Of a DNA stretch of 64,000 nucleotides, positions 35,166-46,442 are shown in pieces (the first letter of the stretch is position 1; every line of letters starts with the position of its first letter). The translations under genes and the position numbers were made by a program. The notes under the pieces were generated by a model. That model ran no database searches, was not told the origin of the DNA, and worked only from the letters and a program-made list of their open reading frames with translations. The DNA lies in NCBI RefSeq assembly GCF_020283565.1, contig NC_060060.1, positions 36,146,001 through 36,210,000 of the forward strand. Direction: 5' to 3'. Source of the DNA: Trifolium pratense. Taxonomy: Eukaryota > Streptophyta > Magnoliopsida > Fabales > Fabaceae.

Positions 35166-35569
35166 GTAACTACGTCTAATTCAATTCCATGTTATAAACA
35201 AGGGGCGGAGCCACTCACGACTCACAGGTGCAAGTGAATCCTCTGAATTTCAATACTTTGGACCTATAATTCACAATTTTTCACATTGACAAAATTATTT
35301 GAGGTGGTAAAATTTTGTTTCGTGTGCAAAAATAGTGTCATAATACTAATATTATTATTGTTTATATCATGTCTTGTACTCTTGTTAGCAGCAGCAAGCT
35401 ATAACATGAATGATATATACTTTCTGGAAATCAAAACGTAAAAGATAATGGTTTTACTTTATATTCCTAACATGAATGACATACACTTTACATAATCAAA
35501 TAGAGAGTATGTAAGTGATTTTTTAACTACAACGTTAATTGAGTACAATATAATTATACATTAATGGAA

Positions 35570-35736
35570 GGGAAAAGCTAACATGTGTCATTGGCCTTGG
35601 GGCACTTGTTAGTGTACTATAAAAAGAAATTTGATATTGAAACTTGTGCATTTCATATTTTTATAAGTCAAACATGATTTATTTCAAGACATGAAACTTG
35701 TGCATTACCATTTGAAGTAGCCTTATAGCATGACCC
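35570..35736. mobile_element. Mutator-type MITE, related subfamily copy 5
   Basis: This 167-bp element runs GGGAAAAGCTAACATGTG ... TAGCATGACCC. It is flanked by TTAATGGAA and TTAATGAAA, a 9-bp duplication with one mismatch. Its ends match the GCATGACCC / GGAAAATGC pattern of the other copies, with ACATGTG replacing CAGTGCCCC. Confidence 0.65.
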
Positions 35737-35920
35737 TTAATGAAAATAATAATAATAATAAACGGTGCGTTAATATTTTAAATAAAACAAATAATTTGAG
35801 ACGTAAAAATATGGTAAAATGGTCATTTATAGTGAGACAAAGTAGTAGCTTATAAGGTTATATTATTTTTAAGCTCCTCAATAAGCTCTAAAAAAATTAT
35901 ATAGACATTATAAAAGAAGT

Positions 35921-36056
35921 CCCTGTGAGCTTAACTCAATTGGTAGGGACATCGGTACTATATGTGCAGGAGTTCGGGTTCAAACTCGGGATACTCCACT
36001 TATTTACCTTTAAGGTGAATTTTCTAACCATAGGCTACCTGACAAAAAAAAGAAAG
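35921..36056 (+). repeat. tRNA-derived SINE
   Basis: GTGAGCTTAACTCAATTGG is a clear tRNA-like A-box region, and GTTCGGGTTCAAACTCG about 45 bp downstream is a B-box. The body TTTACCTTTAAGGTGAATTT follows, then an A-rich tail. Flanking AAAAGAA-type words could be the target duplication. It is a short non-autonomous retroposon that uses LINE enzymes. Confidence 0.75.
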
Positions 36057-38843
36057 ACAGTGCAGTGTACAGACATTAATTTAACCATGCTAGTCATTTC
36101 CAGCCAGCTGCAACCTAAGCATACTACTACTATCAAAATTAACCAAGCATTTCATGAGTAAAATCAAATAAGCATTTGAAAAAGTGGAAGGTCTTTCCTT
36201 GAAATGAATGAGAACCCTACCACAGATCTTCATATTTGGGAGCTTTGGCCTTTTAACACTTTTTTGTGTACCTAGACTAGACTGTGCAATACAGGGAAGC
36301 TTAATTGATAGGGGGCACCCACAACATGTAAGGTGCAATTCAATCAAATAAGACATGACTCCCGTATCATCTTTCTTTGCCTTTCTTTCTGTGGTGTGTA
36401 TGTGTAATGAACCCACCAAATTGGATAGGCCCAAATAAGAGTTAGTCAACTTCAGCCCAAGAAATGAGACTATGTGAAGGAATGAGTTACTATTAATACT
36501 GTAATAGGGGTATTTTGTGAGATGTGTGAATTGTGAAGTTTGTTATTCTCTCCCTCTAAACTCTCTATGTTCACATCTTGTATCCTTCCACTCACTAGAG
36601 TTGGATTTAATTTCCAGAAAATTCAATACAATTTCCCTTGTCTTTATCCTTTCAATTTTAGTATCATTACAGTATGATTTCTTTTTTACTATAGAGTATT
36701 GAGTGGTGATCATGGACATCCATTTTTGTGGGATTAATTGATCATTAGAGAAATAGTGAATAAGTGACTTATTTTCTTGCATAATTTTATACTGCAAGAG
36801 GACTTCTTCTCCTTTAATTAATAGCGCTGATGGGAGTTGGAATTGAAAACTAAAACACTTCTGTTGGTTGGTTGTTCATGCTTCTTCCTACCAACTAGTT
36901 TCAATCATTGAAACACCTCATAGATGACACTTCTAAGTTCTAATTCAAAATTTTAAGGTTCAAATTCCAACTAGAAAAATAACTTTCATTTAGTATTTAA
37001 CATGTCTTAAATTGGATTAATTTCAATTGAAAGAACTTATTATAGAAAGAAAAAAAAAACTAAAATAATTAGCATTTCCTGGAATGATGCGCATTGTCAC
37101 GTAAAGACAACTTAGATGGTAAAATAAAGTAAGGAGATATTTAAGATACTGAGACACCTGTTCAAAATCACAATTCCTTGCTTTTTTATATATAATTTTT
37201 GCCGTTAGACTCTTTTAGAAAAACACTATCACAAAAATCACATATAAATATGTAAGTGCAGTTATGAATGTTGTAAAGACAAAAATATCCTAAAATATTC
37301 AAGAATGTGCATTATAGAAAAAGATTTTTTTTCATTCAGGGGGGCACAAACGTTGAATTTGAATAAAAAATATTGCCGCCGACTACTTAGAATGTGAACA
37401 GATTATATAAAGCGAGGAGGTTAGTTTTGTAATTTCAGGGGGTGCGTGATGATTTCTGAGGGGGCGCGAAAAGTAAATCTCCCCAAACAAATATACAAGA
37501 CCAAAGATGCATATAAGGCCCATAGATTGGTCTGTTCATTACAAAATTACAATGCCCTTTTCAATTGCTGACTTATATGTTTGGGCTTGGGCTTTGTTTT
37601 GGCTTAAAATTACTTGTTTAGGCTTGGGCTTTAATAAGGTTTTGTCTAACATGAAAGAGTGGTTCAAGTGGTTCATGGTGTACAAGTCATGAATAACATT
37701 ATAACAAATATAAATCTTACAAAATTCATCGTTGTTGAAAGTTTATATCATATAGGTTATCCATAATTTTTAAATAAAAAATTTAAAATAATTTAATATA
37801 TTAATGAGACCCATGAAAATTAACAGTTTATCGGCACTCCATAACAACCGATAAAAACATTGGTCACATAAGTGTAGAATGAAAATTAGTTTGTGGGCAC
37901 CACATTTTACTTTACTGATTATGTGATTAATTCTCATCAATTGTAGAATAAATTACTTATAATTCTCCCCCAAAAAAATAGACTTTATCCCAAATTCATT
38001 AACCAATTAAGTCCAAACATTTAGTTATTCTCTAATGTGGAATGTGCAATGATCTGACCTAATCATGCATTATACTAAGTATATATATACACCTTTAAAA
38101 TTGACATCCATTTATTGGGATTAGACCGAGCACTACTAAGGCAAATTGATGGTACAAAATAAAAAGTGGGTAAGCCACTTTGTAAGAAGTGGTGTTCTTG
38201 ATGCTCTAATCAGTGATGGGTATTATGGATAGTGAAGAAATAATTCCACCGCATATGTGGTATATAATTTTGATGCTACTACTGTAGTGGAATCATGAAG
38301 GAAAAGAAAATAACATCTAAAACCACATATTTTTGCTGTTTTTGTGGAGTGAAGGTAAAATCAATGTCAACATTTAGAATAATGATACTATAAATAAATG
38401 ATATAACAAGTCGTCCAAATTATAGTGTGGTGGAATATTAACAAATTATGAATAATGCTACTATTTGTTGGGAGAAACATGTACACTTTCGCAAGGATCC
38501 TTTAAAAGAACAATCAACAGTAATTAAGAGGCACATGCACAGATACTTTCTCACCAATAATACGATGTTCATCTTCAAATACAAGCAAGTTTAGGTTACT
38601 AAAGCTTAAATTTAAATTTAAACGTATATTTTAAACTTAAAATATGAAGATGATGAAATATCACGAGGGTCTCATCTAATCGTAAAAAATTAAGGTCTTA
38701 GATTTGAAAGAACTTGCGTTCGAACCTCTATTGAAGGGTGATAATTAAATGTAAATACATTGTAAGTATTCTTTGTGTTATAAGGTTTCTCTACTTTAAA
38801 CTTGACATTATCCCCCTCATCATTTGTCTCTATAAAAAAAAAT
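36057..38843. other. Gene-free region
   Basis: AT-rich with no recognisable gene. A partial fold-back copy lies at about 37687-37860. A sequence with a B-box-like GTTCGAACCTC near 38725 may be an old SINE. ORFs at 36090-36797 and 37507-37692 are unsupported. Confidence 0.45.
37687..37860. repeat. Partial copy of the ATATCATATAG fold-back family
   Basis: GAAAGTTTATATCATATAGG, then AATGAGACCCATGAAAATTA, matches the element at 31983-32262. Only about half of the element is present. Confidence 0.5.
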
Positions 38844-39029
38844 GGAAAATGCTAAAGAGTGCCCCGGGGCACTAGTTAAGGATACAAATATAGAAGTTTT
38901 ATCTCGTAAATTGTGCATTCAATGTTTTAATGGTGTGAAAAGTTATTCTCTCTCATCATTAACTTTATCATTTGTTTCCTTTTTTAGTATGCTTAACTAG
39001 TGCCCCAGGGACACTGTTTAGCATGACCC
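38844..39029. mobile_element. Mutator-type MITE, 'CCCCGGGGC' family copy 3
   Basis: This 186-bp element lies in opposite orientation to copies 1, 2 and 4: GGAAAATGCTAAAGAGTGCC ... CACTGTTTAGCATGACCC. It is flanked by a perfect 9-bp AAAAAAAAT (38835-38843 and 39030-39038). Confidence 0.75.
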
Positions 39030-39972
39030 AAAAAAAATATAGAGAGAATGAGTGCGTATAAATTTATAAGTATAGAAAATTTTTAATATATATTTTTTTT
39101 TGTCATGGATGGTTTTGTATGTTTATACTAATACTTTTTTCTTTGATATAATATGCATATAATTAATTATGAGGAGATATACTTTTGCTTCCAATGAAAA
39201 GGATTTATAATGTTTATACGCATTTGCATACTTAATTTATTTATTATTAAGGTATATACATAGTTGGGATGTTTTTTATCTTTTCTGCCTTTAAAAAAAG
39301 TATTTAAGTACCTGGAAATGAGTGCAAATTCGATTTCTGATCGAAACAATTCTTAAGCAAACTTTACTTACTTCGCGATCGAAATATTAATTACCGGAAT
39401 TCCTTCATGCGAGAATCAGAGGGCTAAAACCATTTTTTTTCTCATTCATGCTTATATTTTAAAAGTTGAAATGGAGGTAGGCCCATGAATAACTAGCCAA
39501 ACTCATTACCGGACCGGTGCATGATACATTGATGCAATGAAATGCAAACGTACTATAGGCAAAAGCAAGCTATGAATATGAAAGAATTGTTTCAAGTTCT
39601 ATAGTATATTGTTCCACTTCCACCATTAGACAGAGTGTTAAAGCTGAGAAAGGGGCATGCATGGCATATGTGTGTGGGTCACCTTTTACTTTTCCCAATT
39701 CAAAGTACTTTGGTAAAGCCTTTTGTGTTTTGTTTTGAACAAAGAAAAAAAAAAGACATGGCATTGTGGTTTTTGGAATGAAGATAAAGAATCAAATTCC
39801 AACACCAACGGCATGAAATGGAAGAAAGAAGAATAAACGCACACCAATGAAGATTTTGTGTCTCATAGAGTCGATTCCTCCCACTTACCTTACCCTTTTC
39901 ACACTACTATTATTATCACTAATGTTCCAGAAAACTCAACAGAGACAACAACAACTTAAACCTAATTTTATA

Positions 39973-40295
39973 CTCCCTTCGTGACACTATATAAGCAAAA
40001 AACTCCTTTTTAAGTTCATTGTTTTATGGGTCTTGCTAAACAGTGCCCCCGAGGCACTCTTTAAGCATTCTATTTAAAGAAATAATTTACTCAAAAAGTA
40101 GAATATTTCAATTTTCGAGGCGTTGACTTCATACATTTCCATAAAATTTTAACAAAAACTTACTATTTAAGATGCTTAAAGAGTGCCCCGGGGGCACTGT
40201 TTAGCATTTTCCTTGTTTTATTATAGACCAAATACATTAATAAAACAATGAATCTAAAAATGAGTTTTTTTGCTTATACAGTGTCATAGAGGGAG
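39973..40295. mobile_element. Stowaway-type MITE split by a nested Mutator-type MITE
   Basis: CTCCCTTCGTGACACTATAT on the left pairs with ACAGTGTCATAGAGGGAG on the right, flanked by TA. Removing the nested element (40028-40212) and one 9-bp duplication leaves a short fold-back of about 129 bp with ATTCATTGTTTTAT-type inner arms. Confidence 0.75.
40028..40212. mobile_element. Mutator-type MITE, 'CCCCGGGGC' family copy 4
   Basis: This 185-bp element runs GGGTCTTGCTAAACAGTGCC ... CACTGTTTAGCATTTTCC. It is flanked by a perfect 9-bp TTGTTTTAT (40019-40027 and 40213-40221). It sits inside a Stowaway element, giving the relative age of the two. Confidence 0.85.
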
Positions 40296-40470
40296 TACTC
40301 CTTTATCAAGAAATAATAATTGTTTTTATCCTGAATTAGTATCATGAAGGAGTATAAGTGTTTTTATCATGAATTGGTATTTTAAAAAAAAAAAAATTAT
40401 CAATTACATACATTGTTAATTGTTTAGAAATATAGTAGTTAAATGATCATCTTCATTTATAGGTGGCGTG

Positions 40471-40879
40471 CAGTGGCGGAGATAAGGCCCGGTCAGCTCG
40501 GACACTTGGCCGGGCTCGGCCTAAAATTTTTGGCATTTTAGGGATTAATTTAGAGTAAAATTGAAATTTTTAGATTAATTTAAAGTAAAACTGAGATATT
40601 TTGTTCGAAATTACATTTTTTTAATACCAAATTGAAATTCTTATTTAAAACTAATATTTTGTTCGGCCTTAAAAAAAGAAGAATGTTAACATGTGCATAT
40701 ATGACACATGTTAAGGTAGTAAAAATAGAAATTATGTCTTAGAATTTGTGCATTTTAACTTTTCAAACATTAAATGTCTTGTATCATTAAATGTTAAATT
40801 TCTATATTAAGATACCTTATCATGTGCCCTATATGCACATGTTAACATGACCCTTAAAAAGATTCTACCTCCGCCTTTG
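40471..40879. mobile_element. hAT-like non-autonomous element with a nested MITE
   Basis: The left end CAGTGGCGGAGATAAGG and right end CTACCTCCGCCTTTG are inverted copies. They are flanked by a perfect 8-bp duplication GTGGCGTG (40463-40470 and 40880-40887), diagnostic of hAT elements. The interior is non-coding and contains copy 6 of the Mutator-type family. Confidence 0.8.
40678..40853. mobile_element. Mutator-type MITE, related subfamily copy 6
   Basis: The ends GTTAACATGTGC and GCACATGTTAACATGACCC are inverted copies. Flanks TTAAAAAAA and TTAAAAAGA give a 9-bp duplication with one mismatch. It groups with copy 5 (ACATGTG ends) and is nested in the hAT-like element. Confidence 0.65.
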
Positions 40880-40887
40880 GTGGCGTG

Positions 40888-43229
40888 AACTTATATTTAA
40901 ATTTTTTTTTTTTTGATAAGCAACTTATATTTAAACTTAAACCCAACGCAATTTAACATGTTGGTCTTTTGCCATGAAATCTTGCAAAAACAACCTAAAA
41001 CAACGTGAAATAAATACAATCTTGCTCCAAAGAAGCCAATGCTAACAAAATAAATTTGTCAGGAAAAGCAAGATGAGATAGGAGAGGGCCCTCTTGTGAA
41101 AGCGTTATTCCCCACTGCTACATTATGTTGTTTTCGGATTTAAAAAACCGTTTAAAAATAAATTTTTACAGCTACCGAAAAGATTATTGGGTTGAGTCGC
41201 GGACTAGGTCGCTCTCTTTAAGACGTTTCGTGGCACTGCCCAAAATTGTGCAAGCAAACTATCAACCACGTCGTCCCCAGGATAAAACAGCTCAGTTACA
41301 ACTGTATACCGATATGCTACTGCACGGTAGAAATCGGTCAAAGAATACACCTTCTTGAATGGTACTACAATACCACTCGAATTGATGCTACAACATCAAT
41401 CTATGATTCATCGGTGATTCAGTGGTACTACAATACCACTCAAATTGATGCTACGACATCAATCTATGAATCAACGGTACTACGATACCACATGTGATAC
41501 TACAATACCACATGTATTGATGATACTACAATATCAATCAATATAATGAGTCATTCCAATATGGTACTAAGACCAATTTTAAATCAAAGGGATTATGATA
41601 CTAAGACCATTCTTTATTTGAAGGAACTAGTGATACTTGATCACTTTTAAACCAAATAAGGTTTCTCTTTATTAAGAAAATTTCAACTTATAAAATATAC
41701 AAAAAAATTTATCTTATGTTCTCTTTGAACAAAATCAATTGATGAATCACAATAGAAGTTTTATAAAAAATTATAAGTCTAACAAACAGTAGAACAAGTT
41801 TAATATAGACATATCAAACTTAAAATCTCCAAAGAAAATTCATATTCATAATCAAAACATAATTTGGAATCAAATAACTTTTTAAATCAATTTTACCGAA
41901 AAACAACTTCCTAAATCATCTTTCGAAAAATAACTTTCTGATCACCTTAAGTGACCTTTCTCAAGAAAAAGAATTCTTAACATGTTTAGTATAAAATTCT
42001 AAACCATGACAATTTCATCGAATTCAAATGAACAAATTTTATCTATAATATTTCCATCAGCAAATAGTTTTATATCTATATCATGTTCATACTAATATCA
42101 AATTCTATGATGAGTTTCAATGATATAGCATCACTACATAATAAAGGCAAATAAGAGATATTAACTAACCTCAAAATTGAGCCTACAACAGAATTACAGT
42201 ATGGCTAGTAAATGAAGACCAAGATAAAAGACAAACAAGGTCTTCGCCGTATTTCGTAGCCACGATGATTGTTTAGTAAAAAACCAAAAGAACTAAAACT
42301 CACATGTTCATAGGCTTACTAAATTAATTCAATCAAGAATCACATTGACAAAATTAATTCTAAAGTATTTGCGCTGCTAGGTAATCAGTTTTGGTTTCTG
42401 ATCTTCCATACAATAATATGAGCTACTCTAATTCTTTTCCTTTGGCTACCACCATTCAATTTTTCGGTTAGAGTTTTTAAGCACCATTATAACCTTAAAT
42501 AATGAATAATAAATAAATAAATAAAGTTTGTAACCGTTATCAAAATTAATTAATTTATTTCCTTAAACTACACACTAGTATGCTACAACACACTAGTTGT
42601 TCTAGTACCCGATATGAGACAATTTTATTTTCAATTCACACACCAATGTGAACTTTCTCCAACACATTCATCATATGAGATGGTATTCTAATATGCTTAA
42701 AATCGTGGAGTAGTGCTTCACCATTCCAGATAACTTGCACTTTAGGTGAGTATAGAAAATATACGTGAGCGAGGCCAATATAACTATAACTGAGGGTTTC
42801 ATTAATAAAATCCCAATTATTATTATTATTATTTTGAAAATCCGGTATCCGACATAAGGATAGACTAAATTGAAGGATCAATTTCACCGCTCATTTGCCA
42901 GGGCTCCATTTAAAATTAGAGTTTTTTATTTAAAAAAATCTATATGGATTAGGCCACCAAAATTAACATCGAAAGAGACCTTAAAAATAGCAAACTCTAT
43001 GATTTCAAGTCAATGTTAGATAAATTCTATCATGTCTTCGGTCAAATTTAATTTTCATCCAACAAGTACTGTCTTTTGTGTGGTGGCCGGTTTGAGTTGC
43101 TAAATTTGTTTGAGCTAAAGGTTAAAATATGTTGAAAATTTTAAATATTATTGTAATCTACTAACATTAACCTTAAAAAATTGCGAATATTTTTATTTTT
43201 TTTGGGTCTACTGCGAATAATTTATTCTA
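40888..43229. other. Gene-free region
   Basis: Holds a series of short hairpins (41360-41660) described in the findings. The remainder is AT-rich. ORFs at 41125-41497 and 42636-42887 show no domain I recognise. Confidence 0.45.
41360..41660 (+). repeat. Run of mini-hairpins with a shared CTAC(A/G)A loop
   Basis: Examples are ATTGATGCTACAACATCAAT (41381-41400), GTGGTACTACAATACCAC (41422-41439) and ATTGATGCTACGACATCAAT (41444-41463). Further ones follow at 41476-41489 and around 41520-41540, with variant loops around 41560-41660. Part of the pattern comes from a local 52-63 bp tandem duplication. Confidence 0.7.
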
Positions 43230-43572
43230 GGCTTAACTATACATTTGGTCCCTTACGTTTATTTTAGGTTTCAATTTGGTCTCTTACGTTTAAAAAGTAT
43301 CAATTTGGTCCCTTACGTTTATTTTAGGTTTCAAGTTGGTCCTTTCCGTCAATTTTGTCACATGTGGCAGTCAATTTGCATACGTGGACTGACACGTGGC
43401 ACTTGGACACGCTGACATGTGTACTATTCAAACGGTGTTAATGACAAAACTAACGGAAAGGACTAACTTGAAACTTAAAATAAACGTAAGGGACCAAATT
43501 GATACTTTTTAAACGTAAGGGACCAAATTGAAACCTAAAATAAACGTAAGGGACCAAATGTGTAGTTAAACC
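43230..43572. mobile_element. Long-arm Mutator-like MITE
   Basis: A 343-bp element whose arms of more than 150 bp are near-perfect inverted copies. The left has AGGTTTCAATTTGGTC and TTTGGTCCCTTACGTTTATT repeated; the right has the reverse complements. Ends are GGCTTAACTA and TAGTTAAACC. A perfect 9-bp duplication TTTATTCTA flanks it (43221-43229 and 43573-43581). Confidence 0.85.
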
Positions 43573-43631
43573 TTTATTCTAACAACCAAACAATATTAGT
43601 CACATTTGTCTAATTGTGAATAATCTATCAG

Positions 43632-43966
43632 GGATTAAAAGTTTCATATTGGCTAGAGATATGATATAGATAGTCTTTATAATGGTAGTGCAAACCTCAA
43701 TTTTTAAGTTAGTTTTTGTGGTTGAACATAAGTCCCCCAAATTCTAATATGGTATTAGAGTCTGTCCTAGATTTTTTTTTTTCATATTCGGGTCACCCGT
43801 TGTTGTTGATTCCACGTTCTAGCTTGTTCAATCCTGAACATGAGGGGGTGTGTTGGAAGTATCATTGGCTAGAGATATGACATAAGATGACCTTTATAAT
43901 GATAGTGCAAACCTCAACTCTCAAACTAGCTTTTATGGTTAAACATAAGCTTTGAAAATTCTAATA
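43632..43966 (+). mobile_element. TRIM retrotransposon (two short LTRs)
   Basis: Two related LTRs of about 117 bp (43632-43749 and 43851-43966) share CATTGGCTAGAGATATGA, CTTTATAATG and TAGTGCAAACCTCAA. Directly after the first is TGGTATTAGAGTCTGTCC, a primer-binding site for initiator Met tRNA (consensus TGGTATCAGAGC). A polypurine tract (TGAGGGGGTG) precedes the second LTR. The internal part is only about 100 bp. The LTRs have diverged, so it is old. Confidence 0.8.
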
Positions 43967-44659
43967 ATTAGGCACTAACGACTAAACTGCATTATAATGG
44001 AAAAAAGGGCAATTAACATATTCATTAGTTGTTGTGCCAAAAGTTTTGTAATAATCTCTCAACACATTTTGATATCTCTTACGTCATTGTGGACAAATGT
44101 AAGATAGAATTGGTGAATTTAAGTGCACACTTGGATATAAATCTAATCTTACTTAGATCAAAATTGACGTTGAGAAAGAGTTGTATCTGCAGATACTCTG
44201 ACACTTAAGTTAGTATTTGCGTGAACTGAAAGTTTTAGAAAGTTAGGATAGAATACATGATCATTCTACATGAGAATGTATATATAGTCCTCAGTACAAA
44301 GTCAATACAATTAATGAAAATTTATTTTTCAGACGCTATTTCATATAGCTTTTAAGCTTAGAGCTGTTCATTTTTACCAACTAGAGCCTTTGAAGGGCAA
44401 GGCTCTTGAAGCCTAACTTTCCAAGGTTTGGTTAGCGGTATTGACATATTTTTTCTAGGTTGAATCTTCTTATTTTGATAAGAGAATATTGAAATGGGTT
44501 AAATATATGTCCTTTAAGTTTTTTAAGTATCAAATATGTTCTTTAACTTTTACGTTTGTATTAGACATGTTCTTTAAATTTTACGTTTGTAACAGATAAG
44601 TCCTTAAAAAATAGGACATAGATGTTAAAAATTACAAGCTTAAAAGACCTATTTAATAC
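43967..44659. other. Spacer and left arm of an interrupted fold-back element
   Basis: From about 44490 the sequence (ATGTTCTTTAACTTTTACGT, then TTGTATTAGACATGTTCTTT) is the inverted counterpart of DNA at about 53083-53145. The LTR element therefore appears inserted into an older long-arm MITE. Confidence 0.5.
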
Positions 44660-45139
44660 TGTTCTGGTAAAAAACAAGGGGGTTTGTATTATTGATCAAA
44701 TGGTGTGATTACACTCAGTTCAATCCCAACAACCCTGGGAGTTTTATAAGTCAGAATTCGTCCTTTTACAAATGAAAGTAAGGAGCTATTTATAGAGCTT
44801 CTAGTCTTCTTCTCCAAGCAAGGGCTCCTAAAAATCCGGTCTTCAGCGCCTTTTCCGGTGATGCAGCGTGAAAGTAGGAATAAAACCTTGGTCTCCAAGC
44901 CATGGCAGTTTCAAGGAGTTGGTTTCTTCATTCCCAAGTTAATCGCTAAGGCAGAGAAGGATGAAGATATTTTGTTATCGTGTGTAAATCCATCTTATGG
45001 GCGGTATCCTTCATTGTCTACCTCGCCCAGGCCTTATATCGCCAAATGGACACTTAGAATTTAATTGTTTTGGGCCTGTTTCCTTTCTCATATTAATTGG
45101 GCTAGTTTGATTTTGCCTTTAAGCCCATTGCCCAGTCCA
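44660..45139 (-). repeat. 3' LTR (element orientation)
   Basis: 480 bp. By eye it matches base for base the copy at 52598-53077. Contains TATAAATA on the minus strand at 44787-44794. Short ORFs in both LTRs are identical and are not genes. Confidence 0.9.
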
Positions 45140-45151
45140 CAGCCCCCCAAG
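45140..45151 (-). other. Candidate polypurine tract
   Basis: On the minus strand CTTGGGGGGCTG lies directly before the LTR start, the expected place for second-strand priming. It is G-rich but not a perfect polypurine run. Confidence 0.5.
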
Positions 45152-45323
45152 CATGAGATCCGTAGGAATGAAATGCTTAAGTACAATTCGAATTTCCCTC
45201 CATAATTCTTGGCGCGTGGTATACCGCGTTTCTCTCCCACTCTCTGGTGCACGTTCTGACGTTCCTGGGCAACTCTCATTAACCGTTTCCCCACCTGATG
45301 CTGCCACGATGAGATTCTTCGTC

Positions 45324-45331
45324 TATAAAAG
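45324..45331 (+). promoter_or_regulatory. TATA box for antisense ORF 1
   Basis: TATAAAAG lies 77 bp upstream of the ATG at 45401 on the plus strand, outside the LTR. It indicates a separate promoter running against the element's own transcription. Confidence 0.5.
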
Positions 45332-45400
45332 TGGGACTTTGATGAAATAATCAGTTCATCCCTTCTTACCTGCAAAGTTCTAAACTTTCCTTTCAGAGTT

Positions 45401-46045
45401 ATGTCTCCCAAAAATCCTTCTTTCGAATGTGGTCAATCCCCGGCTTCCCCCGTCATTAAGCGGCTCCGGCGTATGTTGACCCTAGGCACGGAGGACTTGA
45501 TGGATGATTTTGGCGAGTTCTCAGAGTTCGTCAAAGAGCTGAACGATTATTGCTGGAGGCTAACCAAGGAGGAGAAACGCTTTCTTGATAGTGTGTTACG
45601 TTTGGAGAAGGAACTGAAGGATAATGCGTCCTTTGTGATTGCTGTGGAAAATGTGAAGGAGTGCCATGCTGAAGTTACCGAAGCTGTCGACAGTCAGATA
45701 GAGATCACGAAAGAAACCATGGGTGTGCAGGAGGAGATCTTAGGGATATGCTTCAACGAGGAGCGGAGAGTGGACGATCGTTTGGCGCTGCTGAACAAGG
45801 AGATGAAGCCGCTTGTGAAGAGGAAAAGGGCTCTTCAAGGCGAAATCAGGGACGATGTCGTTAAGCTGATTTCTAGGCGTCACTCCCTGGTGGACCTATT
45901 GGACAAGCAGAACGAACTGAGAGAGGATTTGAAGCCTATTGAAGAAAACATGGTGAAGGCGAAAAGGGTGAAACGGGCATTGGAGGAAATGCACCGTATC
46001 GCCGTTGCCGATGCTGGTGAATTGGGGAGCTCTACTATGCCGTGA
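45401..46045 (+). CDS. Antisense ORF 1 of the LTR element, coiled-coil protein
   Basis: 214 residues, MSPKNPSFECGQSPASPVIK onward. Most of the protein from about residue 40 is charged, heptad-rich sequence (LTKEEKRFLDSVLRLEKELK; VKRKRALQGEIRDDVVKLIS) predicted to form coiled coils. No catalytic motif is seen. It is intact, has its own TATA box upstream and lies on the strand opposite to the element's transcription. I do not know its role. It may be a structural partner of the protein of ORF 3, whose C-terminus is also coiled-coil. Confidence 0.6.
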   Translation: MSPKNPSFECGQSPASPVIKRLRRMLTLGTEDLMDDFGEFSEFVKELNDYCWRLTKEEKRFLDSVLRLEKELKDNASFVIAVENVKECHAEVTEAVDSQIEITKETMGVQEEILGICFNEERRVDDRLALLNKEMKPLVKRKRALQGEIRDDVVKLISRRHSLVDLLDKQNELREDLKPIEENMVKAKRVKRALEEMHRIAVADAGELGSSTMP

Positions 46046-46388
46046 AGTTTTTTGTTTGCTCATCTTTCCGTTTTGTACTTTTCTTTCCAGTATTTGTAGT
46101 TTGCTTATGTATTTTGGGATCTTTGTTATTTTCATTCTGTTTCTTTGCTTCCGTTGTATTTTCTTTGCGACAAATTTGGATATTAAGCAATTTCTTTCCC
46201 TTACGTGTTGCTCTTCTGTTCCCTTTAGTACCGCCTTCCTTTGCGATCTTCGATAACTAAAATGGGTCAAATTTTGACTCCTTGGAAACATAAAAGTGGT
46301 ATTTATCGAGACAGTCAAAACTTGATGGTTACGACCGTCCATGCACTTATTGTTGCCGTTAATAACGATGTTAAGGTTGAATATTGGC

Positions 46389-46396
46389 TATAAATA
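46389..46396 (+). promoter_or_regulatory. TATA box for antisense ORF 2
   Basis: TATAAATA lies 54 bp upstream of the ATG at 46443. Confidence 0.5.
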
Positions 46397-46442
46397 TCCC
46401 CTGCTAAAACTCGAATTTTCATCAATCTTGTTTTGCATCTTT

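Noticed and set aside
42636..42887. 83-residue minus-strand ORF with a poly-Asn run
   Set aside because: The Asn run is an ATT microsatellite; no family recognised and no neighbouring exons found.
44689..45064. ORFs of 69 and 68 residues duplicated in both LTRs
   Set aside because: They lie within the LTRs, overlap on opposite strands and are identical only because the LTRs are identical.
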